The notes beneath the pieces are model-generated. The model had not been told where the DNA came from. It ran no database searches and saw only the letters and a list, made by a program, of their open reading frames with translations. A stretch of DNA of 64,000 bases. Origin: Planctomycetes bacterium MalM25 (GTDB taxonomy: Bacteria > Planctomycetota > Planctomycetia > Pirellulales > Lacipirellulaceae). Both the position numbers and the translations under genes were made by a program. Below are positions 52,177-60,690 of the stretch, one piece after another. Each line of letters opens with the position of its first letter. The stretch's first letter is position 1. The DNA lies in assembly GCA_007745835.1 (NCBI GenBank), contig CP036424.1:638501-702500 (forward strand), written 5' to 3'.

Positions 52177-52623
52177 TTGGCACAAAACGTTTACGAAGGC
52201 CTGTTCATTTTCGACGCGAACAAGTTCGCGCGCGATCACGAGGCGCTCCCCAAAGCGGTCGAAGAGATGATCACGTCCGAAGGGGGCGAGGTCGTCGTGA
52301 GCCGGCTGTGGGAAGAGCGCCGCTTGGCGTACGCCATCAAGGGCCAACGCAAGGGCGCCTACTGGCTGATCTACTTCCGCCAGGATGGCGAGAAGATCAC
52401 CGCGCTGAACCGCGCTTGCGAGCTCAAGAGCGGCGTGCTGCGGCACTTGGTGTTGAAGATCCACCCGCGTCTCGAGGAGCCGATCCTCGAGCACGCCGCC
52501 GCCGGTGGCGTGCCGACCGACGAGGCGGTGGAGGGGGCCGAGGCCCCCGCCGAGGGCGATGCCCCGGCCGCCGACACGCCGGCCGCCGACACGCCCGCAA
52601 CGGACGCCGCCGCGACCGAATGA
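52177..52623 (+). CDS. rpsF: 30S ribosomal protein S6
   Basis: A 148-residue S6 protein: VYEGLFIFDAN, EEMITSEGGEVVVSRLWEERRLAYAIKGQ (in parts), GAYWLIYFR, and ELKSGVLRHLVLKI. The start is the uncommon codon TTG at 52177, with a GAGGG element upstream; there is no ATG nearby in frame. The C-terminal 45 residues are a Glu/Ala/Pro/Asp-rich tail with an AADTP repeat, longer than in E. coli. It heads the rpsF-ssb-rplI group, in which rpsR is missing. Confidence 0.95.
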   Translation: MAQNVYEGLFIFDANKFARDHEALPKAVEEMITSEGGEVVVSRLWEERRLAYAIKGQRKGAYWLIYFRQDGEKITALNRACELKSGVLRHLVLKIHPRLEEPILEHAAAGGVPTDEAVEGAEAPAEGDAPAADTPAADTPATDAAATE

Positions 52624-52672
52624 TCTCGGCAGGCATTACCCGCTCCCTTTCCATTCCCCCCTTTGATCCGCC

Positions 52673-53140
52673 ATGGCCAGCTACAACCGCGTTGTGCTCG
52701 TTGGCAACCTGACACGCGACCCCGAGCTCCGGTACATCCCGAGCGGCACGGCGGTCTCGGAGATCGGGCTGGCGGTCAACGATCGGGTCAAGAAGGGGGA
52801 CCAGTGGGTCGATGAGACGACTTTCGTCGATGTCACGCTCTGGGCCCGCACCGCGGAGGTCGCCAACCAGTACCTGAGCAAGGGCTCTTCGGTCCTGGTT
52901 GAGGGGCGTCTGAAACTCGACCAATGGGAGAAGGACGGCCAGAAACGGTCGAAGCTCCGCGTGGTCGCCGACAAGATGCAGATGCTCGGCGGTCGTGGCG
53001 AGGGCGGCGGCGGTGGAGGCGGCGCCCGCGGGCCCGCCCGCGCTCCGGCACGCCAGGAGAGCTACGACGAGTACGGCGCCCCCCCGGCGGACAACTACTC
53101 CGCCCCGTCCGCGCCGCCCGAAGACGACATCCCGTTCTGA
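52673..53140 (+). CDS. ssb: Single-stranded DNA-binding protein
   Basis: A 155-residue SSB. The OB-fold part begins [20 protein letters not shown] and includes [10 protein letters not shown] and [21 protein letters not shown] Gly/Ala/Pro-rich linker follows and the acidic tip DDIPF, which recruits partner proteins, closes the protein. Length and layout are canonical. It lies 49 bp after rpsF. Confidence 0.97.
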   Translation: MASYNRVVLVGNLTRDPELRYIPSGTAVSEIGLAVNDRVKKGDQWVDETTFVDVTLWARTAEVANQYLSKGSSVLVEGRLKLDQWEKDGQKRSKLRVVADKMQMLGGRGEGGGGGGGARGPARAPARQESYDEYGAPPADNYSAPSAPPEDDIPF

Positions 53141-53224
53141 TCCGCGGGGCTCGCCCCGCGACACTCCGATAAAACGACTCCGCTTTAAAAGACTCAAAGC
53201 CAACAGCAACAGCTGGTAGCGACC

Positions 53225-53758
53225 ATGGCCACGACCAAGCAAAAGAAGCTCAAGCGAAACCCGACCCGCGCCAAGCGGATGCCGCGCGGCGAGAACGGCG
53301 GCGTCGAGTTGCTGCTGATCCAGTCGGTCGAGCACCTCGGCAAGCAGGGCGAGGTGGTCGAGGTGAAGGCCGGTTACGCCCTGAACTACCTGGTCCCCGA
53401 GGGGCTCGCGACGATCGCGACCGACCACCACAAGCGGATGGTCGAGAAGCACCGCGCGAAGCTCGAGGACATCGAGCGTCAGCGTCAGTCGGAGCTCCGC
53501 AAGTACGCCGCCGAGATCGCCAAGCAGAGTGTCACGATCGAGGCCAAGGCGACCGAAGAGGGTCACCTCTACGGCAGCGTCGGCGCGCCGGAGATCATCG
53601 ACGCCCTCAAGAAGCAGAACATCACGCTCGCCGCCGAGCAGATCAAGCTCGAGGGCGTCCTCAAGGAGCTGGGCCTCTACACCGTCAAGATCCGCTTCTC
53701 CAGCGAGGTCGAGGGCGAGCTCAAGGTGTGGGTCGTCCCCGCCGTCGGCGACGAGTAG
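53225..53758 (+). CDS. rplI: 50S ribosomal protein L9 with N-terminal extension
   Basis: A 177-residue L9. The conserved start of the family (ELLLIQSVEHLGKQGEVVEVKAGYALNYLVPEG, in parts) begins near residue 28, so about 27 very basic residues (KQKKLKRNPTRAKRMPRGEN) precede it. The long central helix (KHRAKLEDIERQRQSELRKY) and the C-terminal domain (EGHLYGSVGAPEIIDALKKQ; LGLYTVKIRF) are intact. An ATG at 53225 is the only near start. The basic leader may give extra rRNA contact (inference). Confidence 0.95.
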   Translation: MATTKQKKLKRNPTRAKRMPRGENGGVELLLIQSVEHLGKQGEVVEVKAGYALNYLVPEGLATIATDHHKRMVEKHRAKLEDIERQRQSELRKYAAEIAKQSVTIEAKATEEGHLYGSVGAPEIIDALKKQNITLAAEQIKLEGVLKELGLYTVKIRFSSEVEGELKVWVVPAVGDE

Positions 53759-53915
53759 ACTGGTCTCTCTCGGACTACGAGACCGCACAAGCGAACCAAG
53801 CACGAGGCAGTTGCTCTTCACGGAGTGGCTGCCTCGCTGCATGAACCGACCCGGCGGAGACGACAGGTTTTGCACCTTCGCCCCCCGGGGACGGCAGCGA
53901 TTCGAAGGAGCGAGC

Positions 53916-55385
53916 ATGCCGCAAGACGAACCGAGCAACCGCCAGGACGCCCCCCATCGCCGCCGCGACGGCGCGCCCGCCGGGTCGGCGAATCCGCTCG
54001 AGCGCCAGCTGCCGCAGAGCCTCGAGGCGGAGAAGGCGGTCATCTGCAGCCTGCTGTTGCTGCCCGAGACGGCCGACGAGGTCGCCCTGATCGTCCGACC
54101 GGACGACTTCCTCGACGACGCCAACCGCCGCATCTACGGCCACCTGATGGCGATGCACGACGACGGCGTCGCCATCGATCCGTTGCTGCTGATCCAGCGG
54201 TTGCGCGACTCGGGCGAGCTCGAGGCGGTCGGCGGGCAGGCCTACCTGGCCGAGCTGAGCGACGCCGTCGCCACCGCCGCGCACGCGGAGCACTACGGGC
54301 AGATCGTCCGCGAGAAGGCGACGCTCCGCGGCCTGATCGAGGCCTCGACCGACATCCTCCGCGAGGCGTACGACTCGACCACCGAGCCGAGGCAGTTGTT
54401 GAGCCGCGCCGAAGAGCGGGTCTTCGGCATCCTCGAGTCGAAGGGTCAGGGGCAGGTCTCGTCGATCCGCGACGTGCTCTTCGAGGCGATGGAGCGGATC
54501 GACAACCGCATGAAGCAAGACCACGCCGCGGGCGGGGTCGAGAGTGGCTTCGACGACTTCGACGAGATGACCGGCGGCATGCACGGCTCGGAGATGATCA
54601 TCCTGGCGGCCCGCCCCTCGATGGGTAAGACCGCTCTAGCGATGAATATGGTGGAGCACGTCGCGGTGAACTGCCAGCAGCCGGTGCTGTTCGTGAGCCT
54701 CGAAATGGCGGCGTTGGAGTTGGGCGACCGGTTGCTCTGCTCGCGCGCTCAGGTGAACGGCCACCGCCTCCGCAACGGCCAGATCACGCCCGAAGAGCGC
54801 CAGCAGCTGCTGCAGGCGGCCGCCGAGATCAGCACGGCGCCGCTGTACATCGACGACTCGCCGAGCCGCACGATGACCGAGATCGCCGCCGCCGCCCGGC
54901 GGTTGAAGCGGCGTGACGGGCTGTCGCTGATTGCGATCGATTACCTCCAGCTCATCGAGCCGGACAACTCACGCGACCCCCGTCAGGAGCAGGTCGCGAA
55001 GATCGCTCGGCGGATCAAGGGACTGGCCCGCGAGCTCGACGTGCCGGTGCTCTGCCTCGCTCAGCTCAACCGGCAGACCGAGGCCTCGCGGGACAACAAG
55101 CCGCAGCTCAGCAACCTGCGTGAGTCGGGCGCCATCGAGCAGGACGCGGACGTCGTCATGTTCATCCACCGCGAAGAGTACTACGCCACGAACGACGAGG
55201 ACCGCGAGCGGGTCCGCGGCGAGGCGGACCTGCTGATCCGCAAGCAGCGTAACGGCCCCGTGGGCGACGTGAAGCTGACCTGGCTGCACGACTTCACCCG
55301 CTTCACCAACCGAGCCCCCCAGCAGTACGACGAGTTCTCGGGGGATGGCGGGATGGCTCCGGGGTCCGAAGAGGGCGGGTGGTAG
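53916..55385 (+). CDS. dnaB: Replicative DNA helicase DnaB
   Basis: A hexameric 5'-3' helicase of the replication fork, 489 residues. A roughly 35-residue basic leader precedes PQSLEAEKAVICSLLL, the typical N-terminal domain. The RecA-like motor has Walker A ARPSMGKTALAMN, the H2 region LFVSLEMAALELGDRLL, Walker B LIAIDYLQLIEP, and the C-terminal LSNLRESGAIEQDADVVMFIHR. GAAGGAG stands before the ATG at 53916. No intein is present. It closes the conserved block rpsF-ssb-rplI-dnaB. Confidence 0.96.
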   Translation: MPQDEPSNRQDAPHRRRDGAPAGSANPLERQLPQSLEAEKAVICSLLLLPETADEVALIVRPDDFLDDANRRIYGHLMAMHDDGVAIDPLLLIQRLRDSGELEAVGGQAYLAELSDAVATAAHAEHYGQIVREKATLRGLIEASTDILREAYDSTTEPRQLLSRAEERVFGILESKGQGQVSSIRDVLFEAMERIDNRMKQDHAAGGVESGFDDFDEMTGGMHGSEMIILAARPSMGKTALAMNMVEHVAVNCQQPVLFVSLEMAALELGDRLLCSRAQVNGHRLRNGQITPEERQQLLQAAAEISTAPLYIDDSPSRTMTEIAAAARRLKRRDGLSLIAIDYLQLIEPDNSRDPRQEQVAKIARRIKGLARELDVPVLCLAQLNRQTEASRDNKPQLSNLRESGAIEQDADVVMFIHREEYYATNDEDRERVRGEADLLIRKQRNGPVGDVKLTWLHDFTRFTNRAPQQYDEFSGDGGMAPGSEEGGW

Positions 55386-55797
55386 GTTCTTAGCCGCCGG
55401 GCAAGAAGGGCCGCGGTTTCAAGGGGATGGGGGGATGCCAACTTGGTGCTGCTAGCTGAGGGGCTAAGCGCATCGGGTTGAGAGCGAACGATCCGCGAGA
55501 GCGCTTACGCGGCACGTTCACGCCCCTCCCATCAATGACAGCCCCATTACTGTCCGGCGCCGAGTTGGCATCCCCCCATCCCCTACGCAGCGGCTTGCTA
55601 GCCCTGCCGGCGCCAAACCCTCCGCACGCGATGCCCCCCCCCCGCACGGCCATCCCCTTATCTCCTTCGGGGTTGTCCCGCTCCGGAGGTTTCTCTAGTT
55701 CTACGCGGCCCTCCTGCCTGCGCGGGGGTGGTGTCGCGTCGTCGTGTAGTTCGGCGCGTCTCCCGCAGCGATACGCTCATCGACCCCGACGCACGCG
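55386..55797. other. 412-bp intergenic stretch holding an inverted-repeat element
   Basis: No gene is supported. The left half is occupied by the inverted repeat at 55422-55584. The right half, up to the bamA start, has only short frames and a C-run at 55632-55640. Confidence 0.6.
55422..55584. repeat. Element bounded by perfect 22-bp inverted repeats
   Basis: The 22-bp arm at 55422-55443 (starting AGGGGATGGGGGGATGCC) is perfectly complementary to 55563-55584. The 119-bp interior includes the pair AAGCGC/GCGCTT, so the whole segment can fold into a branched hairpin. It may be a non-autonomous mobile element, a strong terminator for dnaB, or an RNA gene. Confidence 0.75.
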
Positions 55798-58700
55798 ATG
55801 CCCCACGCCGTGAACGCCGAGTTGAAAACCACGCCTGCCCCAAACCGCCTGTGCCGATTGGCGCTCGTCGCCGCGTTGCTCGCCGCGCCGGGTGCGGCGT
55901 CGGCGCAGAGCATGGGGAACCCGAACGACCCGTTCGGTTCGCCGGCGGCGCGCCCCGCTCCGCCCGCGGGCCTGGCGCCCAAGCGGCAGGCCACCAAGGG
56001 GCTCAGCGAGTTCGCCACGGAGGAGCTGGTCGCCGACATCCAAGTGCGCGGCAACCGGACGGTGCCCGCGTCGCGCATCACGCACCAGATGCAGACCCGC
56101 GTCGGCCGGCCCTACGACCCCCGGGCGCTGGCCGCCGATATCAAGAAGCTCGCCTCACTGCCGTACTTCGTAACGGTCCGCCCGTTGCATCGCTCGACCG
56201 AGGCGGGTCGGGTGATCGTGCTGGAGGTCGTCGAACGCCGCGCCTTGCGGTACGTGGAGTACCTCGGCAACGAGAAGGTCAAAGACAAGAAGCTCGCCGA
56301 AGCGACCGGGCTCGACGTCGGCGGGGCGGTTGATCCGTACGCCGTTGAAGAGGGCAAGAAGAAGATCGAAGCCTTCTACCGCGAGCAGGGCTACGGCCGG
56401 GCGTACGTCGAGATCCTCGAGGGACAGAAGGCGTCCGACCAGGGCGTTGTGTACAGCGTCAACGAAGGGTCGAAAGAGAAGATCTGGGCGGTCGAGTTCG
56501 AGGGGAACCGCTTCGCCTCGGACGGCCAGCTCAAGACCAAGATCCGATCGAAGCCCGGCATCGCTCGGATCTTCGGCGGCAAACTGAACCGCGAGACGCT
56601 CGACGCCGACGTGCAGGCGCTGACGGCCTACTACCGTTCGTTCGGGTTCTTCCGAGCCAGGGTGGGACGCTCGGTCGAGCTGAACGACGCCGGCACCTGG
56701 GCGACGGTGCGCTTCGCCATCAACGAGGGGCAGCGTTATCAGGTCCGCAACGTGACGCTCAACGGGGTCGAGCTTTTCCAACCCGGCTCGGTCCGCGAGG
56801 GCCTCGAGCTGGACGGCGGCCAAGTCTTCGAGCAAGCGAAGATGCAGAAGGACGTCCAGTGGCTCCGCGACCTGTACGGCAGCCGTGGCTACGTGTTCGC
56901 CGACATCCAGCCGCAGAACGTCTTCCTCGAAGAGCCCGGGAAGATCGATCTGGTTTACAACATCGCCGAGGGCGAGCAGTGGCGTGTCGGGGCGGTGAAC
57001 ATCGATATCGTGGGCGAGGCGGCTCACACGCGCATCCAGACCGCGATGAACCGCCTGTCGCTGGCGCCGGGGGACATCCTCGACACCCGCAAGCTCCGCG
57101 ACAGCGAGCGGCGGATCGGCGCCGCCTCGATCTTCAACACGAACCCGTCGCTCGGCCCGGTGCCCAAGATCGGCTATACGCCCGATCGCGAGTCGAAGCG
57201 TCGGCTCGCCGAGCGGGCGAAAGAAAAAGAAGAGGGACGCGACGGCGTGTTCCGCGGGCAGAGCCCCTCGCCTGAGGCGCACACGGCTTACAAGCCCCCC
57301 GCGCAGGACTACCCTGCGTCGACCTACCAAGTGCAGCAATCCCAAGGGGCCTCGCCCGAGAGCGCCCTGTTCACCAGCGGCACGGCCTACGCGACGCCCC
57401 CCGCGCCGCAGAACCAAGTCGCCTCGCCGACGACGTACCCGATCGCCGGCTCGGGTTACCCGAATCCGCCCACCTATCCGACCGCCCCACCGACCTACTC
57501 GAACGCCCCGGCCGCCGCGCCGGCCTATCCGAATGCCCCGGCCGCCGCGCCGGCCTATCCGAATGCTCAGTACGGCGGTTCGTCGGTCGCTCCGACCGGC
57601 CCGGGGACGGCGCCGATCGGCCAGTCCGGCGCGCCGGTGCAGCCGATCGGTGCGACTCCCGTGTCGACCGGCGTGGCCCCGACGCAGTACTCGCAAGGCT
57701 ACAGCAACCAGCAGCTCGCCCCGCCGACCTACGGTCAGCCGAGCCCGCCGCCACCGTCCTACGCGCCGTCGAACGGCGTGCAGCCGGGGTACCCGACCGC
57801 GGCCGAGTCGACCTACGGCTACGGGCCGATCGGCGCCGGGCCTCCCCCCGTGCCGGTGAACACCCAGGTCTTCCCGACACAGGTGTACGCTCCGACGCCG
57901 GTGCCGCCACCGAATGACCCGTTCTATGCCGACCTGAATCTCGATCTGGCGGAGACCCAGACCGGCCGGTTCATGATCGGCGCCGCGGTCAACTCGGACG
58001 CGGGCGTGGTCGGTCAGATCAGCCTCGACGAGCGCAACTTCGACTGGCGACGGTTCCCCCGCAGCTTCCAGGACTTCTACGACGGCACCGCCTTCCGCGG
58101 CGGTGGCCAGCGTTTCCGCTTGGAGGCCGCGCCCGGCACCGAGGTGCAGCGTTACCTCGCGAGCTGGCAGGAGCCCTACCTCTTCGACTCGCCGATCAGC
58201 CTGAGCCTGTCGGGCTCCTACTTCGACCGGCGTTACGACGACTGGGACGAGAACCGCCTCGGCGGGCGCGTCGGCCTGGGCTATCAGTGGGTCGACCGCG
58301 ACCTCTCCGCTTCGGTCACGTACCGGGGGGAGAATGTTGAGATCTCGAACATCGAGACCTCGGCCGCTCTCATCCAGGAGTACGCCGACGTTCAGGGCGA
58401 CAACTCCTTGCACGGATTCGGCCTGAGGCTCGTAACCGATAAGCGAGACAACCCCTTCCTGGCGACCGACGGGTACTACCTGTCACTCGCTTTGGAGCAG
58501 GTGGTCGGCTCCCATTCCTACGGTCGCGCGGAGATCGACGCCCGCACCTACTTGTTGCTGCGAGAGCGCCCCGACCACACGGGCCGACACGTGCTGACCT
58601 TCCAGAACCGGACCGGCTTCACCGGCGCGGACACGCCGATCTACGACCGCTTCTACGCGGGTGGTTTCTCGACCATGCGTGGTTTCGATTTCCGCGGCGC

Positions 58701-58998
58701 TTCGCCGAAAATCTTGGACCGCGAAGTGGGCGGCGACTTCATGTTCATCAACACGCTCGAGTACATGTTCCCGATCACCGCCGACGACATGATCAACGGC
58801 GTCGTGTTCGTGGATCACGGCACGGTGAACGAAGACATCACGTTCGACAACTACCGGGTCGCCCCGGGCCTTGGCCTGCGGGTCACGGTCCCCGCGATGG
58901 GCCCGGCTCCGATCGCCCTCGACTTCGCCTGGCCGATCGCCGGCCCCGGCACCGACGAGGAGCGTGTCTTCACGTTCAACGTCGGTTTCCAGCGGTAG
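55798..58998 (+). CDS. bamA: BamA/Omp85 outer-membrane assembly protein with Pro/Tyr-rich insert
   Basis: Core of the machine that folds outer-membrane proteins. A signal peptide (LCRLALVAALLAAPGAASA) is followed by POTRA-like domains up to about residue 450: VADIQVRGNRTVPASRI, LRYVEYLGNEKVKDKKL, GRAYVEILEG, YQVRNVTLNGVELF and WRVGAVNIDIVG. Residues about 480-705 are a low-complexity Pro/Tyr/Gln/Ala segment with a NAPAAAPAYP decapeptide repeated in tandem. The barrel follows (LDERNFDWRRFP, DKRDNPFLATDGYYLSL, FSTMRGFDFRGASP) with the conserved (V/F)RGF-like loop as MRGFDFRG. BamA is normally about 800 residues; this one has 1066. No ribosome site is evident before the ATG. Confidence 0.93.
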   Translation: MPHAVNAELKTTPAPNRLCRLALVAALLAAPGAASAQSMGNPNDPFGSPAARPAPPAGLAPKRQATKGLSEFATEELVADIQVRGNRTVPASRITHQMQTRVGRPYDPRALAADIKKLASLPYFVTVRPLHRSTEAGRVIVLEVVERRALRYVEYLGNEKVKDKKLAEATGLDVGGAVDPYAVEEGKKKIEAFYREQGYGRAYVEILEGQKASDQGVVYSVNEGSKEKIWAVEFEGNRFASDGQLKTKIRSKPGIARIFGGKLNRETLDADVQALTAYYRSFGFFRARVGRSVELNDAGTWATVRFAINEGQRYQVRNVTLNGVELFQPGSVREGLELDGGQVFEQAKMQKDVQWLRDLYGSRGYVFADIQPQNVFLEEPGKIDLVYNIAEGEQWRVGAVNIDIVGEAAHTRIQTAMNRLSLAPGDILDTRKLRDSERRIGAASIFNTNPSLGPVPKIGYTPDRESKRRLAERAKEKEEGRDGVFRGQSPSPEAHTAYKPPAQDYPASTYQVQQSQGASPESALFTSGTAYATPPAPQNQVASPTTYPIAGSGYPNPPTYPTAPPTYSNAPAAAPAYPNAPAAAPAYPNAQYGGSSVAPTGPGTAPIGQSGAPVQPIGATPVSTGVAPTQYSQGYSNQQLAPPTYGQPSPPPPSYAPSNGVQPGYPTAAESTYGYGPIGAGPPPVPVNTQVFPTQVYAPTPVPPPNDPFYADLNLDLAETQTGRFMIGAAVNSDAGVVGQISLDERNFDWRRFPRSFQDFYDGTAFRGGGQRFRLEAAPGTEVQRYLASWQEPYLFDSPISLSLSGSYFDRRYDDWDENRLGGRVGLGYQWVDRDLSASVTYRGENVEISNIETSAALIQEYADVQGDNSLHGFGLRLVTDKRDNPFLATDGYYLSLALEQVVGSHSYGRAEIDARTYLLLRERPDHTGRHVLTFQNRTGFTGADTPIYDRFYAGGFSTMRGFDFRGASPKILDREVGGDFMFINTLEYMFPITADDMINGVVFVDHGTVNEDITFDNYRVAPGLGLRVTVPAMGPAPIALDFAWPIAGPGTDEERVFTFNVGFQR

Positions 58999-59117
58999 AG
59001 TCGATCGGCCGCAGCACTTTCGCGGTAGGGGCGTCGTCGAGAGCTGCCCCGCCGGGGCTGTCACCTAGTGACGGCGATTGCGGTGCGCCAGCCGCCATCG
59101 GCTAGCGACACGTCATC

Positions 59118-59158
59118 GGCTTCTAGAGAAGCCTCCCACAGAACGCTTCAGCTGTGGG
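59118..59158. terminator. Two hairpins between convergent genes after bamA
   Basis: GGCTTCTAGAGAAGCC at 59118-59133 is a perfect 16-bp palindrome. Next to it CCCACAG pairs with CTGTGGG (59135-59158). They lie between bamA (plus) and a small secreted protein gene (minus). Confidence 0.6.
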
Positions 59159-59195
59159 GTCTCTGAGCCGAAGGCCCTCAGATAAGGCGAACCGC

Positions 59196-59498
59196 TCAGT
59201 AGCGGCGTTGCTTCGACCAGCGCATCAGCTCGCCGTTGTAGTCGCGGCCCCACTGGACCCGCGGGTAGACGTGCTCCGCGCCGAACCAACCCCATCGAAA
59301 CGGGGGCGCCACGTGGGCGTGGTTGACATACGGGCCGTACGGCGCGGTCGGGCAGACCATCGCGGCCGGCGTCGTCGCCGTGTGCGGGTGCGGCACGGCG
59401 TGGGACGGCCCTGGGTGGGCGTCCGCCGGGATCGCCGAAAGGCTTAGCAGTGCGGCGGCGCAGCAGGCGCGGCCGAATCGAATCGCTTGATAGCGCAT
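59196..59498 (-). CDS. Small secreted His/Pro-rich protein of unknown function
   Basis: A 100-residue exported protein: signal peptide RYQAIRFGRACCAAALLSLSA with IPADA, then a His/Pro-rich stretch (HPGPSHAVPHPHTATTP) and a Trp/Tyr-rich end (RWGWFGAEHVYPRVQWGRDY, then SKQRRY). The 'GWFGA' plus 'W-R-Y' end resembles short secreted proteins I associate with planctomycetes, without a known role. I chose the ATG at 59498, where the signal peptide begins; the frame extends far upstream but without conserved sequence. The histidines could bind metal (inference). Confidence 0.65.
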   Translation of the reverse strand: MRYQAIRFGRACCAAALLSLSAIPADAHPGPSHAVPHPHTATTPAAMVCPTAPYGPYVNHAHVAPPFRWGWFGAEHVYPRVQWGRDYNGELMRWSKQRRY

Positions 59499-59784
59499 AG
59501 CAGCAAAGCTCGTTTGGGCGACGCCCCCCTTGGCGGACCCTGACGGTTCTTTCGACCGCGGGGACGCCGTGACTTGTGCCCGCTCGGCAAAGCGGGCGAA
59601 GGAGGTCGATTCGTCCGTGTCGGGCGTCCTCCTCGTTTGCGCTCCTTGCCAGCTCGCCGACAGCACCGCGGGCGCCGTGCCAAGAGTTGAGCCAAATCGG
59701 CGCGATCCTCGAAACCGCCCCCGTGTGGCCTGCGTACCCGGGCGAGTGCAGCAGCCCCTTTTCTCTCGTGACGGAGCGACGGCG

Positions 59785-60603
59785 ATGAAGCGATTCAATC
59801 GGACCGGGCGGAACCTCGCCCCGCTGGCGCTAGTGCTGGCCTCGTTCGCCCCGTTCGGAGGAACGCGCGAAGCGGCGGCGATCGAGCTCCCCGAGCTCGA
59901 GTTCAACAGCTTCAACACCCGGACGCCCGAGGTGGCTTTCGACGTGCCGGCGTCGCTCGTCTGCCGCGACGTGACGACCGACGCGTTCCGCGCCACCCAC
60001 CCGGGCGAACGCCTCGTCGAGGTCGAGACGCCCGTCAGCCTCCTGCTGTACCACGGCGAGGCGGGCAAGCTCGACGACGTGGTCGTCACGATCGACGGCG
60101 CCGACGCCGGCCTCCGCGTCCATGACTACACGCCCCGCACCGAGCTGGCGAGCGAGCTCGCCGAGCCGATCGAGGTGAAGCGGACCGAATCGACCGACAA
60201 GTCGATCGGCGCTTCGCTCGGCGGCAAGCTGGCGGGCGACGTCGCCCTCACGCCGACGATCTCGGCGGGGGCGAGCAAGATCGAGTCCTCGACCCAGCGC
60301 GAGAACCGGCTCCCCCCCAAGCAAGCGGTCATCGTCAGCGGGACCACCGGAGGCCGGAGCGGCGTCTACTTCAAATTGCGGCGATCGACCCAGTCGACGC
60401 TCGAAGGGGAACGGACCTTCAAGGTGACCTTCGCCGCCCCGCTGGCCTGGGACGGGGGCGCGATCCGCGTCCACTGCCTCGCCCGCGGCGAGAAGAAGTG
60501 GCTCTTCGTTGAGCAACGCCGCGTCTGGAACGAAACGGCCCGGCCCGTTGAGCTCCGCCTCGTCAGCCACACCGTGGCGAAGCCCGTGGCGCCCGCGGAA
60601 TGA
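59785..60603 (+). CDS. Exported protein of unknown function
   Basis: A 272-residue protein with a signal peptide (MKRFNRTGRNLAPLALVLAS, then FAPFGGTREAAA). The mature part is predicted to be beta-rich: PEVAFDVPASLVCRDVTTDAF, RLVEVETPVSLLLYHGEAG, LDDVVVTIDGADAGLRVHDY, and later GEKKWLFVEQRRVWNET. Two cysteines (C42-like and C222-like positions) could form a disulfide. No family is recognised. It is divergent from the small secreted protein at 59196-59498 with a 286-bp shared upstream region. Confidence 0.7.
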   Translation: MKRFNRTGRNLAPLALVLASFAPFGGTREAAAIELPELEFNSFNTRTPEVAFDVPASLVCRDVTTDAFRATHPGERLVEVETPVSLLLYHGEAGKLDDVVVTIDGADAGLRVHDYTPRTELASELAEPIEVKRTESTDKSIGASLGGKLAGDVALTPTISAGASKIESSTQRENRLPPKQAVIVSGTTGGRSGVYFKLRRSTQSTLEGERTFKVTFAAPLAWDGGAIRVHCLARGEKKWLFVEQRRVWNETARPVELRLVSHTVAKPVAPAE

Positions 60604-60613
60604 GGCGGTTCTA

Positions 60614-60647
60614 GGTTAGACAGGGATTTCAGGATCGACATGATAGA
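60614..60647 (+). repeat. Dispersed repeat copy B
   Basis: Shares GTTAGACAGG and GATCGACATGAT, at the same spacing, with the minus-strand copy at 45043-45076. It lies in the 87-bp gap between the exported orphan and the sugar-binding lipoprotein gene. Confidence 0.65.
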
Positions 60648-60690
60648 GGGCGCCCCGTTGATCCGGTGAATCCTGACGCGATCGATCGCG

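Noticed and set aside
56155..58413. 752-codon open frame on the minus strand opposite bamA
   Set aside because: Repetitive Arg/Gly/Val shadow of the bamA frame; no start signals or domain motifs.
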